Of a DNA stretch of 64,000 bases, positions 41,044 to 49,292 are shown piece by piece. Numbering within the stretch: position 1 is the stretch's first letter; each line of letters opens with the position of its first letter. The notes under the pieces are model-generated. The model did not search any database. It was not told the origin of the DNA and was given only the letters and a program-made list of their open reading frames with translations. The stretch covers positions 1 to 64,000 of the forward strand of contig JAJFFU010000113.1 in assembly GCA_021776465.1 (NCBI GenBank). Direction: 5' to 3'. The position numbers and the translations under genes were made by a program. This DNA comes from Parvularculaceae bacterium. GTDB taxonomy: Bacteria > Pseudomonadota > Alphaproteobacteria > Caulobacterales > Parvularculaceae.

Positions 41044-42093
41044 ATGACCAAAGTAGATTATCTGTGGATCGACGGGACGCTGAGAAAACACGATGGCTTG
41101 CCTGGTATGAGGGCAAAAACCAAGGTTCTTACAGAGCGATTCAACCCGCGCAATATTTTATCGTTCCCTAATTGGGGCGCTGATGGAAGCTCAACAAATC
41201 AGGGGTCAAGCACAGATTCTGATATTACTCTGAAGCCTGTAGCAGCGTACAATGTCAAGAAGATTGATAGCATTACGTCAGACTATATTGTCTTGTGCGA
41301 AGCGCTAAAGCCAGATGGGACTCCGGCAGACGGGAACCACAGAAAAAAGCTTGTTGATATTCTGAAAAAGGAAGGCAATGATTACTGGTTTGGTTTTGAG
41401 CAGGAATATGTGATTTACAAGGAATATTGGCATTTAGGGGAAAGAGAAATTGAAAAACCAATTGTTCAAGGCATGTTTTACTGCGGTGTTGGCGGCAGCG
41501 TGACATTTGGTAGAGATGTTTCAGAAGCTCACCTTGATGATTGCCTTGCTGCCGGTCTTATGATTTACGGAACAAATGCAGAAGTGATGCCTGGCCAGTG
41601 GGAATTTCAAATTGGCGTTAGAAATATTGGCGACACAGAAGCCACTGCCATTCATTTTTGTGATGATTTGACAGTGGCGCGTTATCTTCTTGAGCGCCGC
41701 GCTGAAACGATGGGATACTACATCTCGTTTGCTTGCAAGCCTAGGAAGAACCTAAATGGGTCTGGTTGCCACACCAATTTCAGTAGCAAAGCTATGAGAG
41801 AAGAGGGTGGGATGGCGGCTATCAAGGCTGCTATTGATGCGCTAGAAGGTAAGGCTTTGGAACATATCGAAGTATACGGAATGCGCGTGAAGGACAGACT
41901 CACTGGAGATCTTGAAACAGGAAAGTGGGAGACATTCACTAGCGGTGTTGCTGACAGAACAGTGAGTATTAGAATTCCGAGAAGTGTGGCAGATAAGGGG
42001 TATGGATACCTGGAAGATAGACGTCCAGGTGCAAACATTGACCCTTACGTAGTTGCTCATAAGATTATCGAGACGGTGACAGGCGATGAATAA
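41044..42093 (+). CDS. Glutamine synthetase, type II-like
   Basis: The enzyme makes glutamine from glutamate, ammonia and ATP. The motifs are those of eukaryotic/rhizobial-type GSII: WGADGSSTNQ (residues 44-53), GFEQEYVI, GTNAEVMPGQWEFQIG, NGSGCHTNFSSKAMR (NGxGCHTNFS class), and SIRIPRSV followed by the EDRRPGANIDPY segment. Length (349 aa) matches GSII, not bacterial GSI. It follows a strong promoter and overlaps a secreted thermonuclease. Glutamine would feed nucleotide and amino-sugar synthesis; a role in counteracting nitrogen stress is possible. Confidence 0.88.
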   Translation: MTKVDYLWIDGTLRKHDGLPGMRAKTKVLTERFNPRNILSFPNWGADGSSTNQGSSTDSDITLKPVAAYNVKKIDSITSDYIVLCEALKPDGTPADGNHRKKLVDILKKEGNDYWFGFEQEYVIYKEYWHLGEREIEKPIVQGMFYCGVGGSVTFGRDVSEAHLDDCLAAGLMIYGTNAEVMPGQWEFQIGVRNIGDTEATAIHFCDDLTVARYLLERRAETMGYYISFACKPRKNLNGSGCHTNFSSKAMREEGGMAAIKAAIDALEGKALEHIEVYGMRVKDRLTGDLETGKWETFTSGVADRTVSIRIPRSVADKGYGYLEDRRPGANIDPYVVAHKIIETVTGDE

Positions 42094-42706
42094 AACAAAA
42101 ATCAGAAACATAGCAGTCACGGCAGTGCTATCGGCAATGGTGATCATTCTTACACTAGTAGCGATGTCCCCTTTCATCACTGTTGATCAAGAGATGTACG
42201 ATGACGTTGCGGTAATTTCTGAAAAGGTGGCAAATATCGAACGTAAGATGTTTGATACAAAAATAACTAAAACAATGACAGATGCAGTTGGTGTAGAAAA
42301 AACGAAGCCTCATGTAAAAGTTGTGAGATATATTGATGGGGATACAGTGTATATTCATCACATTCCTACTGAACCGATTTTTGAGAAGCTAAGATTTTTG
42401 AGAATCGATACACCAGAGCGTGGGCAGAAGTATTACAAGGAAGCATCTGTTGCAATTAAGAAAATGCTCTCAGAGGCAACAATTATCACTCTGGAATTTG
42501 AGAGTGACAAGCCTGGAGCGCATCAGAGGGGGAATTACAATCGACTCTTAGTGTATGTCTATGCTGACGGTAAGATGGTGAATCTGGAGATGGTGAGGTT
42601 GGGTTGGAGCAAATTCTATACCAAATATGGGGCTGGAAAATACGCGGACAAATTCATGGCGGCAGAAAAGGAAGCTAAAAAAGACAGGAGAGGGATATGG
42701 AGGTAG
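42086..42706 (+). CDS. Membrane-anchored thermonuclease (SNase-like)
   Basis: Residues 11-31 form a membrane segment (signal anchor). The C-terminal half is a staphylococcal-nuclease domain: VVRYIDGDTVYI, RFLRIDTPERG, a Arg-containing RGNYNRLLVYV strand and a final GIWR. It would cut DNA or RNA at or outside the membrane. It overlaps the glutamine synthetase stop by eight bases. Confidence 0.82.
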   Translation: MNKTKIRNIAVTAVLSAMVIILTLVAMSPFITVDQEMYDDVAVISEKVANIERKMFDTKITKTMTDAVGVEKTKPHVKVVRYIDGDTVYIHHIPTEPIFEKLRFLRIDTPERGQKYYKEASVAIKKMLSEATIITLEFESDKPGAHQRGNYNRLLVYVYADGKMVNLEMVRLGWSKFYTKYGAGKYADKFMAAEKEAKKDRRGIWR

Positions 42707-42990
42707 CTCCTGAAATTTGGAAGGTGACAGAAACGTATTTCGAGATATATTGGAAACAAATTCCTAAAACATTGATGGAGCACATTAATGACATTGAAGA
42801 AATGGAATATTCTTGTGCAGAACCATACTATCATGATTTAATGCGCCACCTAAAATATGACGCCTCTTCGTGGAAAGAGGGCTTAGATGAAGGTGACTAT
42901 GGAATGCTCCCGTATATTTATGACTACAACATGTTAATTGTAAAGCTACAACAGGCTGGTTGGAAAGGAGAAAGGGTGGTGGTGTCATAA
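42697..42990 (+). CDS. Hypothetical protein (97 aa)
   Basis: ATG 42697 overlaps the thermonuclease end by ten bases. Acidic and aromatic-rich helical protein with one Cys (EYSCAEPYYHD). Function unknown. Confidence 0.58.
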   Translation: MEVAPEIWKVTETYFEIYWKQIPKTLMEHINDIEEMEYSCAEPYYHDLMRHLKYDASSWKEGLDEGDYGMLPYIYDYNMLIVKLQQAGWKGERVVVS

Positions 42991-43181
42991 TGAAATTCAC
43001 AATCGATGGTGACGATGCCAAGAGAATTTTTCATCTTAGCAGACATCCAACAATGGCCTCAATTTTTGCGGAGAGGATTATAAAGGAAATGACAGGGAAA
43101 GATTATTGGGTGTCAGTTATTCCTAGCGAAAAACTAAAAACTTATTGCAGTAGTTACGAAGTGGAAATTAGGGAGAAATAA
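42990..43181 (+). CDS. Small hypothetical protein (63 aa)
   Basis: ATG 42990 overlaps the previous TAA. The 63-residue protein has an ordered beta/alpha pattern and a basic HLSRHP segment. The longer frame from 42960 overlaps its neighbour and is rejected. Function unknown. Confidence 0.55.
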   Translation: MKFTIDGDDAKRIFHLSRHPTMASIFAERIIKEMTGKDYWVSVIPSEKLKTYCSSYEVEIREK

Positions 43182-43394
43182 ATGAGATATGAAGAAATGA
43201 CAAAATGCCTGAGGTGCAAAGAGCTATACTTTGGACCGCCTATGTCATACATAATGATTAAATCTCCAATGTGTGAAAAGTGTGGGGCTTTGGCAATTAA
43301 TCTTGTATCAACAATTGGAAGGGCAAAGTGGGTAGGAAAGTGGTGGAATCCGTTGACATGGAGTTGGGTAAAAGAAGAAAGGGTGAGGGGTTAA
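43182..43394 (+). CDS. Zn-ribbon small protein (70 aa)
   Basis: The start is directly after the previous TAA. CLRC and CEKC, 22 residues apart, form a zinc ribbon. The C-terminus is Trp-rich. It ends just before a VOC gene. Function unknown. Confidence 0.58.
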   Translation: MRYEEMTKCLRCKELYFGPPMSYIMIKSPMCEKCGALAINLVSTIGRAKWVGKWWNPLTWSWVKEERVRG

Positions 43395-43397
43395 TAA

Positions 43398-43951
43398 ATG
43401 CGCTTAGATCATTTCGCAATTCGGTGTGCTGACAGAGATGAAACATCTAAGTTTTTAATGGATGCGTTTGAATACAAGAAACAAGAAGAATTTGATTTAG
43501 AATTCGATGATGGGACAACCTGCAAATGTATTGCCCTAACTCCACCTGAGAAAAAAAGGGCGCCCCATTTACTAATATTCTTCCAAATATTCCAGAGCCA
43601 TTTAATAGCACAGAATACCACATGGCTCCTGAGATTTTTGTTTCATCCTCAGACGATCCTAATAGCATTGTGGCTAAGTGGGTGGCTGCGCGGGGCGGGA
43701 TAGGTGGCTTACATCATTTTGCTTATCAAGTAGAGTCTGTAGAAGAAACAATAAAGGAGTGGGAAAAAAAAGGGTGGGCTGATTTCAGTAGTGACCCTAT
43801 TGTTTGCGACGAAGATGACCTAACACAAGTGTTTTCTGTTCCTCACAAGCTAACGGGGTTTATTTATGAATTTATTGAGAGGAGAGGGAATGTCGGATTT
43901 TGTAAATCTTCGGTCAAAAATTTGATGGAGAGCAGTAAGGAGAACAAATGA
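43398..43951 (+). pseudogene. VOC/glyoxalase-superfamily gene split by a -1 frame change
   Basis: The first frame opens MRLDHFAIRCAD, the N-terminal strand of the vicinal-oxygen-chelate fold. At a run of seven A (43551-43557) the coding character moves to the -1 frame, which reads KGAPFTN and continues to GGLHHFAYQVES, the second VOC metal half, ending at TAA 43949-43951. Either one A is missing from an eight-A run or the ribosome or polymerase slips there. The intact product would be about 184 residues. An internal ATG at 43622 could give only the C-terminal half. Confidence 0.6.
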
Positions 43952-44160
43952 TAACTGTAGGAGAACTAAGAAAATACATTGAAAATATTGGCGATGATGT
44001 TGTAATTCTTGTATATAGTGGCGATCATTCATATCGAGAAGCGAGTTATTGGGTGGCCGATGTTGAAACAGATGGACACTACTACCGCGAGTATTATGAA
44101 GATCCAGAAGGCTACGTAGATCCAGAAATTGAAATTATTGAAGCATTGGTGATTAATTAA
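43948..44160 (+). CDS. Small acidic protein (70 aa)
   Basis: Start overlaps the previous stop (ATGA-like). Tyr/Glu/Asp-rich, with ELRKYIENIGDDV near the N-terminus, similar in outline to the start of the 48276 protein. Function unknown. Confidence 0.55.
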   Translation: MITVGELRKYIENIGDDVVILVYSGDHSYREASYWVADVETDGHYYREYYEDPEGYVDPEIEIIEALVIN

Positions 44161-44357
44161 TGTGGAGTGAAATACCGGGCACTCGCATTCCTGAAAGAAA
44201 GAGCACTCCCTCTTTAATGATTGCTGATTGGGCTTTAGCATCAATGTTAATGGTTAAGATTATATCTCCAGAGAAAGGAGAGGTAGGGATTTCTGTTGAT
44301 AGAGGGGAATTTATAAAGATGTTGAAGAATGTTGGGATTCCGATAGGTGATGATTAA
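44160..44357 (+). CDS. Small hypothetical protein (65 aa)
   Basis: ATG 44160 overlaps the TAA of the previous gene. Mixed helix/strand with an amphipathic C-terminal helix. No recognised motif. Confidence 0.55.
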   Translation: MWSEIPGTRIPERKSTPSLMIADWALASMLMVKIISPEKGEVGISVDRGEFIKMLKNVGIPIGDD

Positions 44358-44368
44358 AGGAAAAAAAA

Positions 44369-45274
44369 ATGATTTTAAGAACATGGAGTCAAGACCCAAG
44401 GGTTAAGTTTTGGACAGAAACACAATATTGTCCCGAGCCATACGTAGATAGAAAACGCTTGGTTGGATGGTTTTTACCAGTGTTAGATAACATCGAATTA
44501 ATGCCAGGTATGTGGAAGAGCTTTACAGAGAGCATGCCTCTGAATTACCCGTTCGCCATTATTGCTTTAGATGGCGGGAGCACAGATGGGACACTGGAGT
44601 GGCTTGTGGCGAACATGTTGACGTACAGTAATGAAATTACATCTAAGGACGTCCTTCCAGAGAATATTACAGGGCTAGTAAAGCCCCCTACAGAAAATGT
44701 AGGCGTTAGGCTCTTAGCGGGTGATTTTGATGGGAACTTTAGCAAAGAGAAAGATTTCGGGTATATTGGTTACCTGCATAGCGACATGAAATTTCCTAAG
44801 CCTGAAGGAAAGTATGAGCGAGGCTGGGAATCAATGCTAGTAGAATTAATGGATGAAAATCCGAAGATCGGTATTATTGGCCCAAGAACTCAGCAATGCG
44901 GGTATGGTGATGATAAATGGACGAAGGAAGGGTTTACTACAGCTTCAGTGTCTCCGTTTTTCATTAGAATGAAGTGTTTGAAGGAACATTACGAAAAAGT
45001 TGGTGGATTGATTGATCCTGAGCTTTGGTTTCAGATTGGATATTGTGATTGGGACATGCATATGAGAAATATGCGTATGGGGTGGAAGAGCTATATTCCG
45101 AGCCACATTGAAGTAGATCACCCGATGTGCGGGACGCGCCCAACACTACACGCTAAAGATCCGCAGCGCGATGTAGCATTCAAAGAGAACCAGGCCTATT
45201 ATTGCCAGAAGTGGGGTGTTAATCATCTGTATGATCCATGTAAGGTGGCAAGACAAGAAAGGAGAATCCCATGA
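44369..45274 (+). CDS. Family 2 glycosyltransferase
   Basis: The N-terminal nucleotide-sugar fold has ALDGGSTDGT (residue about 67), the GT2 phosphate-binding turn, and a HSDM divalent-metal motif near residue 138. Acceptor-side residues include a GPRTQQ segment and CDWDMHMR. It is followed by two sugar-dehydrogenase genes with overlapping stops, so the three probably make one glycan-building operon. Confidence 0.82.
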   Translation: MILRTWSQDPRVKFWTETQYCPEPYVDRKRLVGWFLPVLDNIELMPGMWKSFTESMPLNYPFAIIALDGGSTDGTLEWLVANMLTYSNEITSKDVLPENITGLVKPPTENVGVRLLAGDFDGNFSKEKDFGYIGYLHSDMKFPKPEGKYERGWESMLVELMDENPKIGIIGPRTQQCGYGDDKWTKEGFTTASVSPFFIRMKCLKEHYEKVGGLIDPELWFQIGYCDWDMHMRNMRMGWKSYIPSHIEVDHPMCGTRPTLHAKDPQRDVAFKENQAYYCQKWGVNHLYDPCKVARQERRIP

Positions 45275-46260
45275 CTATGAAAAAAAATACATGGCTCAAG
45301 GATAGAAAATTGAAAGTGCTTATCATTGGAGCTACAGGAATGCTTGGGCATAGAGTGGCTCTTGAATTTTTGAAAGATGGCGAGGAAGAAATTGAATTAA
45401 TATTATGGGGAGGAAATAGGAATATTCTTGCCATGGATTTCTTCAACGAGCAAGGATATGTAAAATCGGTCCTTCCAACATGCTTGATCGACACAAGCGA
45501 AGTAGATCTATTACTAGGTGTTGTCAATCCTGACGTAATAATTAATTGCGCAGGGATCATCAAGCAGAAGCAAGGAAATGACATTAAGACGATGCGCGAC
45601 ATGGTTCGCCTAAACACCGACCTCCCGCTTCAGCTTGCTGAGTTTGTGATGGATAGAGAATGTACACTATACAACTTCAGTAGTGATTGTGTGTTCTCTG
45701 GTAGGAAGGCTGGGTTTTACAAAGACGATGAGCCTGATTCTCCTTCGCTCTATGGTAGGACGAAGGCCATTGCAGAAATGGCATCATTGAAGAGAAATAA
45801 AATAAAAACTATCAGAACGTCATTCATAGGATACGAGTTGTCTGGTAACGTATCGCTTCTAGAATGGTTGTTGAGCAATAAGGGAGAATCTATCTTTGGG
45901 TACAATCAGGCAATTTGGACTGGTGTCACTACGGCATATATTGCTAGATTCCTTATGGAGGAAATTAGAAACAGCGGGAAATACATTAGCCAGTATCACA
46001 AAGGTGTATGTAATCTAGCAGCACAGCCAATTAGTAAGTTTGATCTTCTAAATATGGTGGTAGATGCGCTAAACCTAAATATTGAAATCAAACCTTGCTA
46101 TACGTTCATTGAAGACAAAACCTGCAACAGGGCTCTTTTGCCGCAGCATCTTTTCAAGTGGAACGCCCCAAGCTGGGATGATGGAGATTGTGAGGGCGAG
46201 CTACTAAGAGATATCGTAGACGAATACAAAATTTATCAAGAATGGAGAGAGACAGAGTGA
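45271..46260 (+). CDS. dTDP-4-dehydrorhamnose reductase-like (RmlD/WbjC-type) sugar reductase
   Basis: Rossmann motif GATGMLGH near residue 22 and a YGRTK catalytic Tyr-Lys pair about residue 157 define an extended SDR. The overall pattern, with no separate ketoreductase domain, resembles RmlD/WbjC, which reduce 4-keto sugars such as the FucNAc intermediates. Overlaps the GT2 stop by four bases. Works with the dehydratase that follows. Confidence 0.75.
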   Translation: MTMKKNTWLKDRKLKVLIIGATGMLGHRVALEFLKDGEEEIELILWGGNRNILAMDFFNEQGYVKSVLPTCLIDTSEVDLLLGVVNPDVIINCAGIIKQKQGNDIKTMRDMVRLNTDLPLQLAEFVMDRECTLYNFSSDCVFSGRKAGFYKDDEPDSPSLYGRTKAIAEMASLKRNKIKTIRTSFIGYELSGNVSLLEWLLSNKGESIFGYNQAIWTGVTTAYIARFLMEEIRNSGKYISQYHKGVCNLAAQPISKFDLLNMVVDALNLNIEIKPCYTFIEDKTCNRALLPQHLFKWNAPSWDDGDCEGELLRDIVDEYKIYQEWRETE

Positions 46261-47258
46261 GCGAAGAATTGATTGGTGGTAGCGTTTTGATTACTGGAGG
46301 AACCGGTTCTGTTGGGCAGGCTTTGATTGACCTTTTATTGGCGAGCGAATACAAAAACACTCATCAAATTTACGTATTCTCGCGCGATGAAATGAAACAA
46401 CATCAAATGAGAAATGGGAAATATAAGGGTGTTAGTAACATAAATTACATCTTGGGTGATGTGCGTGATTATCATGCCATTAAAGAAGCAATCAGAAGCA
46501 CAATGCCATCACACATTGTGCACGCTGCTGCTATGAAGCATATTCCTGCTTGCGAGATACATCCAGGCGAGGCTTACAAGACAAACGTAGTGGGGGCTCA
46601 AAATCTAATTAGGGCTGTGAAAAAGGGTAGGGTGGCAGATTTTGATTACAACCCACAGGTAGTAGGATGCTCTACAGACAAAGCTGCTAGCCCAACAACC
46701 ACTATGGGTGCCAGTAAATTTATGATGGAAAGATTATTTCTCAAAGAGAATTACTCCTGTGTTAGGTATGGTAATCTTTTCGGCTCCAGAGGAAGTGTTT
46801 TCAACAAATGGGTCGAGAATGCTAAAACAGGAGAAGGTATAGAGCTTACGCACAAGGATATGACGAGGTATGTCAATTCGCTTAGCGATAGCGCAAAGAC
46901 AATCGTAAAGGCTTTTGGTTCCCAAGGGAGTATCATAATCAAGCCTGGTATTTCTGTCAAGATGCTTTTTGTTGCTGAGAGTATCAACTCATTTTTCGGA
47001 AACAAGTCTGAAGTGAAAATTGTTGGGGTGCGCCCTAACGAAAAGATGCACGAGGATTTGCTAACGGAAGTAGAGTATGAAAGGGCTTCTGAAATCGGGG
47101 CATACGACAACAAATATTGGCATATATTCCCACCAGGAAATTTTGTAGCAAAAGAGAGACGAATTCCTTGTAAAACGTCTGCGGATGATGTATACTCTTA
47201 TGAAGAGACAGAGAAGCTGATACACAAGATGTTGGAGAAGAAAAATGACGAAAATTGA
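46257..47258 (+). CDS. UDP-GlcNAc 4,6-dehydratase-like (CapE/FlaA1/WbjB type)
   Basis: GTG 46257 (GGAGAG upstream) overlaps the TGA before it; ATG 46242 is an alternative. GGTGSVG is the NAD-binding motif. A HAAAMKHIPACE segment and a catalytic-region Lys in ASKFMMERLF match UDP-N-acetylglucosamine 4,6-dehydratases. With the RmlD-like enzyme it could make a 6-deoxy-amino sugar such as UDP-FucNAc. Confidence 0.75.
   Translation: MSEELIGGSVLITGGTGSVGQALIDLLLASEYKNTHQIYVFSRDEMKQHQMRNGKYKGVSNINYILGDVRDYHAIKEAIRSTMPSHIVHAAAMKHIPACEIHPGEAYKTNVVGAQNLIRAVKKGRVADFDYNPQVVGCSTDKAASPTTTMGASKFMMERLFLKENYSCVRYGNLFGSRGSVFNKWVENAKTGEGIELTHKDMTRYVNSLSDSAKTIVKAFGSQGSIIIKPGISVKMLFVAESINSFFGNKSEVKIVGVRPNEKMHEDLLTEVEYERASEIGAYDNKYWHIFPPGNFVAKERRIPCKTSADDVYSYEETEKLIHKMLEKKNDEN
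47168..47196 (+). promoter_or_regulatory. Possible sigma70-type promoter
   Basis: TTGTAA (47168-47173), 17 bases, TATACT (47191-47196), inside the end of the dehydratase gene. Would drive the MESH1-like gene at 47245. Confidence 0.48.
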
Positions 47259-47769
47259 AAGGGCAGCAATCTTTGCTATGGAGGCTCACGATGGACAATT
47301 CAGAAAGGGGACGGGAAAACCGTACATTGTACATCCTTCTAGAGTGGCAGCTATGGTGCGCGGTTATCTTGATGCTTACGACGAAGCAATTGCTGTGGAC
47401 GTGGTATGCGCTGCGTGGCTCCACGATACTGTTGAAGACACTGACATTACTCCAAGTGATCTACTGGCACATTTCGGCTCTGCCGTAGAATACTTCGTAG
47501 AGAAGCTCACACAAATGCCTCCTACGCCAGGGTACAACAGGGCTCAGCGTAAGGCAATGGATAACGAAAAGCTCAAGGCGGCTCCTGACGTTGTGAAAAT
47601 CGTCAAGCTCTGCGACAGGCTCGACAACACGTCTGATGAGGGGAGTTGGATGAAGGAAGGATTCAAGAAGAAATATAAGAGAGAAACATTTGATCTATTG
47701 CGCGCCCTAGAAGACGCTGATAAGTGGGGGCTAGTGGAACAAATCAAGGAAAACATTAAGGATTGGTAA
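47245..47769 (+). CDS. MESH1/SpoT-like alarmone hydrolase
   Basis: The 174-residue HD protein opens AHDGQFRKGTGKPYIVHPSRVA with His 30, then HD at 60-61 in a LHDTVEDTDIT block, and ends with VKLCDRLDN. This is the RelA/SpoT hydrolase domain without a synthetase, as in small alarmone hydrolases (MESH1-like) that remove (p)ppGpp or related compounds. It could damp the host stringent response during infection. Other substrates are possible. The start overlaps the dehydratase end. Confidence 0.82.
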   Translation: MTKIERAAIFAMEAHDGQFRKGTGKPYIVHPSRVAAMVRGYLDAYDEAIAVDVVCAAWLHDTVEDTDITPSDLLAHFGSAVEYFVEKLTQMPPTPGYNRAQRKAMDNEKLKAAPDVVKIVKLCDRLDNTSDEGSWMKEGFKKKYKRETFDLLRALEDADKWGLVEQIKENIKDW

Positions 47770-47771
47770 AA

Positions 47772-48221
47772 ATGAAACCAATGATTCATGCGCGGAACAG
47801 CGCTAAAAAGTATGGAGGAGAAGCAGAGGAATATCTCCCTATTCACGATTTTATTGACAGTAGCGCATCAACACTTGCAGATGTAAGGCATAGAGCAATT
47901 CTTCATAGTACGTTCGGATGCTTCATTGTCGAGAAAGTTTTTGGGACATATTTTCTGAATAGTGACGATATTGAAGTTCAGGTAAGAGATGTGGCTGAAG
48001 ATCACATCATTGAAGATTTAGGGCAAATTCCCACTGTTGAGAGATGGCTTCAAGGGATGAAAATAGAGCCATGGATGACGTATGCTACAAAAGAAAAGGA
48101 TTATGAGGCAAGAATTCATGATTTGACAGACACACCACATCCTACTACGGTGTTACCTGGATTGATGCCTGGGCATATGGTTTTTTCTAACCCAAGATAT
48201 CCTTCTATGCTTAGTAGCTAA
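47772..48221 (+). CDS. DUF6915 family protein
   Basis: The 149 residues match the family pattern: HARNSAKKYGG then EEYLPIHDFID, and a RHRAILHSTFG helix. The family is common in phages with unknown role; its conserved His and Asp suggest metal binding. ATG 47772, just three bases after the previous TAA; GTAAAA upstream. Confidence 0.7.
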   Translation: MKPMIHARNSAKKYGGEAEEYLPIHDFIDSSASTLADVRHRAILHSTFGCFIVEKVFGTYFLNSDDIEVQVRDVAEDHIIEDLGQIPTVERWLQGMKIEPWMTYATKEKDYEARIHDLTDTPHPTTVLPGLMPGHMVFSNPRYPSMLSS

Positions 48222-48241
48222 AAAAAAATGCAAGAAATAAC

Positions 48242-48270
48242 TTGAAAGTTGCTAGAGTATGTGTTACAAT
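48242..48270 (+). promoter_or_regulatory. Sigma70-type promoter, possibly giving a leaderless mRNA
   Basis: TTGAAA (48242-48247), 17 bases, TACAAT (48265-48270). The expected start, around 48276-48277, coincides with the next ATG at 48276. No ribosome site is present between them. Confidence 0.62.
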
Positions 48271-48275
48271 ATATT

Positions 48276-48899
48276 ATGAAGACAAGAGAATTAATTAGGC
48301 AATTGCAAGAAATTGATCCCACAGGCGAGATAGAGGTTTGTATCGGTAACGCCGATATTTGGTATCTAGAAACAAAGCCTGCTTATTGGGACGGATGTTT
48401 GCAGGTTTTGAAGAGAGATCCCGATAAAGCTCCCTACTATGACATCTGCGGTGGTGAGTTTAGGGGAGGTGGAACGAAGATTGATATTAGATCTCTTTCT
48501 ATTTATGATGCAGTGTCTAGCAATACTGATTTACCCGTCGAGTTTGATGGTAGCTATGCAATGAAGAAATACGAAAAGCTTATCGAGAAGGAAAGGGAAA
48601 TTTGCGAAGAATCTAACGAAGATTGTGAGAAGCGTACTTTCATGAGGTATGTTGAGCAAAGGTTTGGAGATAATTCTGATTTAGACACAATGGTAGTGGA
48701 TGACTATGAGCCAATGGCTAGTGAATTTTACGACAAGCATCTTTCATATAAAAACGAGTTACTGCCAGGACAGAAGGAAGAAAGAAATGGATATGTTGTT
48801 TGGGATTCATATGTGGATAGAAGGAAAAGAGAATGGGACGAAAGAGTAGGTATTGACATTATTGATGGAGTGCCTATTTTTGTTCTAAGAGATAAGTAG
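48276..48899 (+). CDS. Hypothetical protein from a possible leaderless transcript
   Basis: ATG 48276 begins MKTRELIRQLQEIDP, a common opening of a phage protein family of unknown function. The start is at or near the predicted transcription start of the promoter at 48242. The 207-residue protein is acidic, with a charged middle helix. Its stop codon overlaps the tRNA-Met start at 48898. Confidence 0.6.
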   Translation: MKTRELIRQLQEIDPTGEIEVCIGNADIWYLETKPAYWDGCLQVLKRDPDKAPYYDICGGEFRGGGTKIDIRSLSIYDAVSSNTDLPVEFDGSYAMKKYEKLIEKEREICEESNEDCEKRTFMRYVEQRFGDNSDLDTMVVDDYEPMASEFYDKHLSYKNELLPGQKEERNGYVVWDSYVDRRKREWDERVGIDIIDGVPIFVLRDK

Positions 48900-48993
48900 C
48901 GGAGTGGAGAAGTGGTAACATCCCTAACAGGATGTAACTCACCAGGCCCATAACCTGGAGATCGTTTGGTTCGAATCCAACCTCTCGCTACCA
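48898..48993 (+). tRNA. tRNA-Met(CAU) with a 19-base insertion in the D arm
   Basis: The anticodon arm CCAGG-CCCATAA-CCTGG (anticodon CAU), T arm with TTCGAAT and encoded ACCA are clear. The acceptor AGCGGAG pairs with CTC-T-CGCT with one bulge. The D arm GAG-AAGTGGTAA-CTC is interrupted between repeated GTAAC copies by 14 extra bases that fold (ATCC / GGAT). Removing the insertion restores a normal D arm. It may need processing or be dead. Confidence 0.6.
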
Positions 48994-48997
48994 TCAC

Positions 48998-49065
48998 CCT
49001 ATCGGTTTGTGGTATGTTTGATCACCTACTGCATTCTATTTGCCATCAGGTGAGTGAACGATAGG
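48998..49065 (+). ncRNA. tRNA-sized structured RNA between tRNAs
   Basis: Outer stem CCTATCG (48998-49004) with CGATAGG (49059-49065) and inner stem TCACCT (49022-49027) with AGGTGA (49048-49053). It spans 68 bases and lies directly after tRNA-Met, but there is no T loop. It could be a degenerate tRNA or an unknown RNA. The rest of the gap to 49109 contains a GGCG/CGCC hairpin. Confidence 0.35.
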
Positions 49066-49109
49066 CGGCGTCAGCGATGCGCCGATAAGGATTAGTGACC
49101 AGTCGCAAT

Positions 49110-49182
49110 ATCAGGGACCGGTGGACGGGGCCAGGGCTCATAACCCTGTTGCAAGGTAGTTCAATTCTACCCCCTGGTACCA
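49110..49182 (+). tRNA. tRNA-Met-like (CAU), short D arm
   Basis: Acceptor ATCAGGG with CCCTGGT, anticodon arm CAGGG-CTCATAA-CCCTG (CAU), T arm GGTAG-TTCAATT-CTACC, encoded ACCA. The D arm is reduced to CCG-GTGGA-CGG. It could be an elongator or initiator Met, or an Ile tRNA with modified C34. Confidence 0.72.
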
Positions 49183-49187
49183 TTTTC

Positions 49188-49262
49188 GCCTCCATAGTTC
49201 AATGGGTAGAATAGTAGATTTGTAATCTTCAGATGTCGGATCGTAGCCGACTGGAGGCTCCA
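49188..49262 (+). tRNA. tRNA-Thr(UGU)
   Basis: Acceptor GCCTCCA with TGGAGGC, D arm with GGG, anticodon loop TTTGTAA (UGU), encoded TCCA. The T loop is ATCGTAG instead of the usual TTCGAAT, which is odd but keeps the stem GTCGG/CCGAC. One mismatch in the anticodon stem. Confidence 0.72.
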
Positions 49263-49292
49263 TAAGTCTTTATGTGCAAAGGAGTTACGTAA

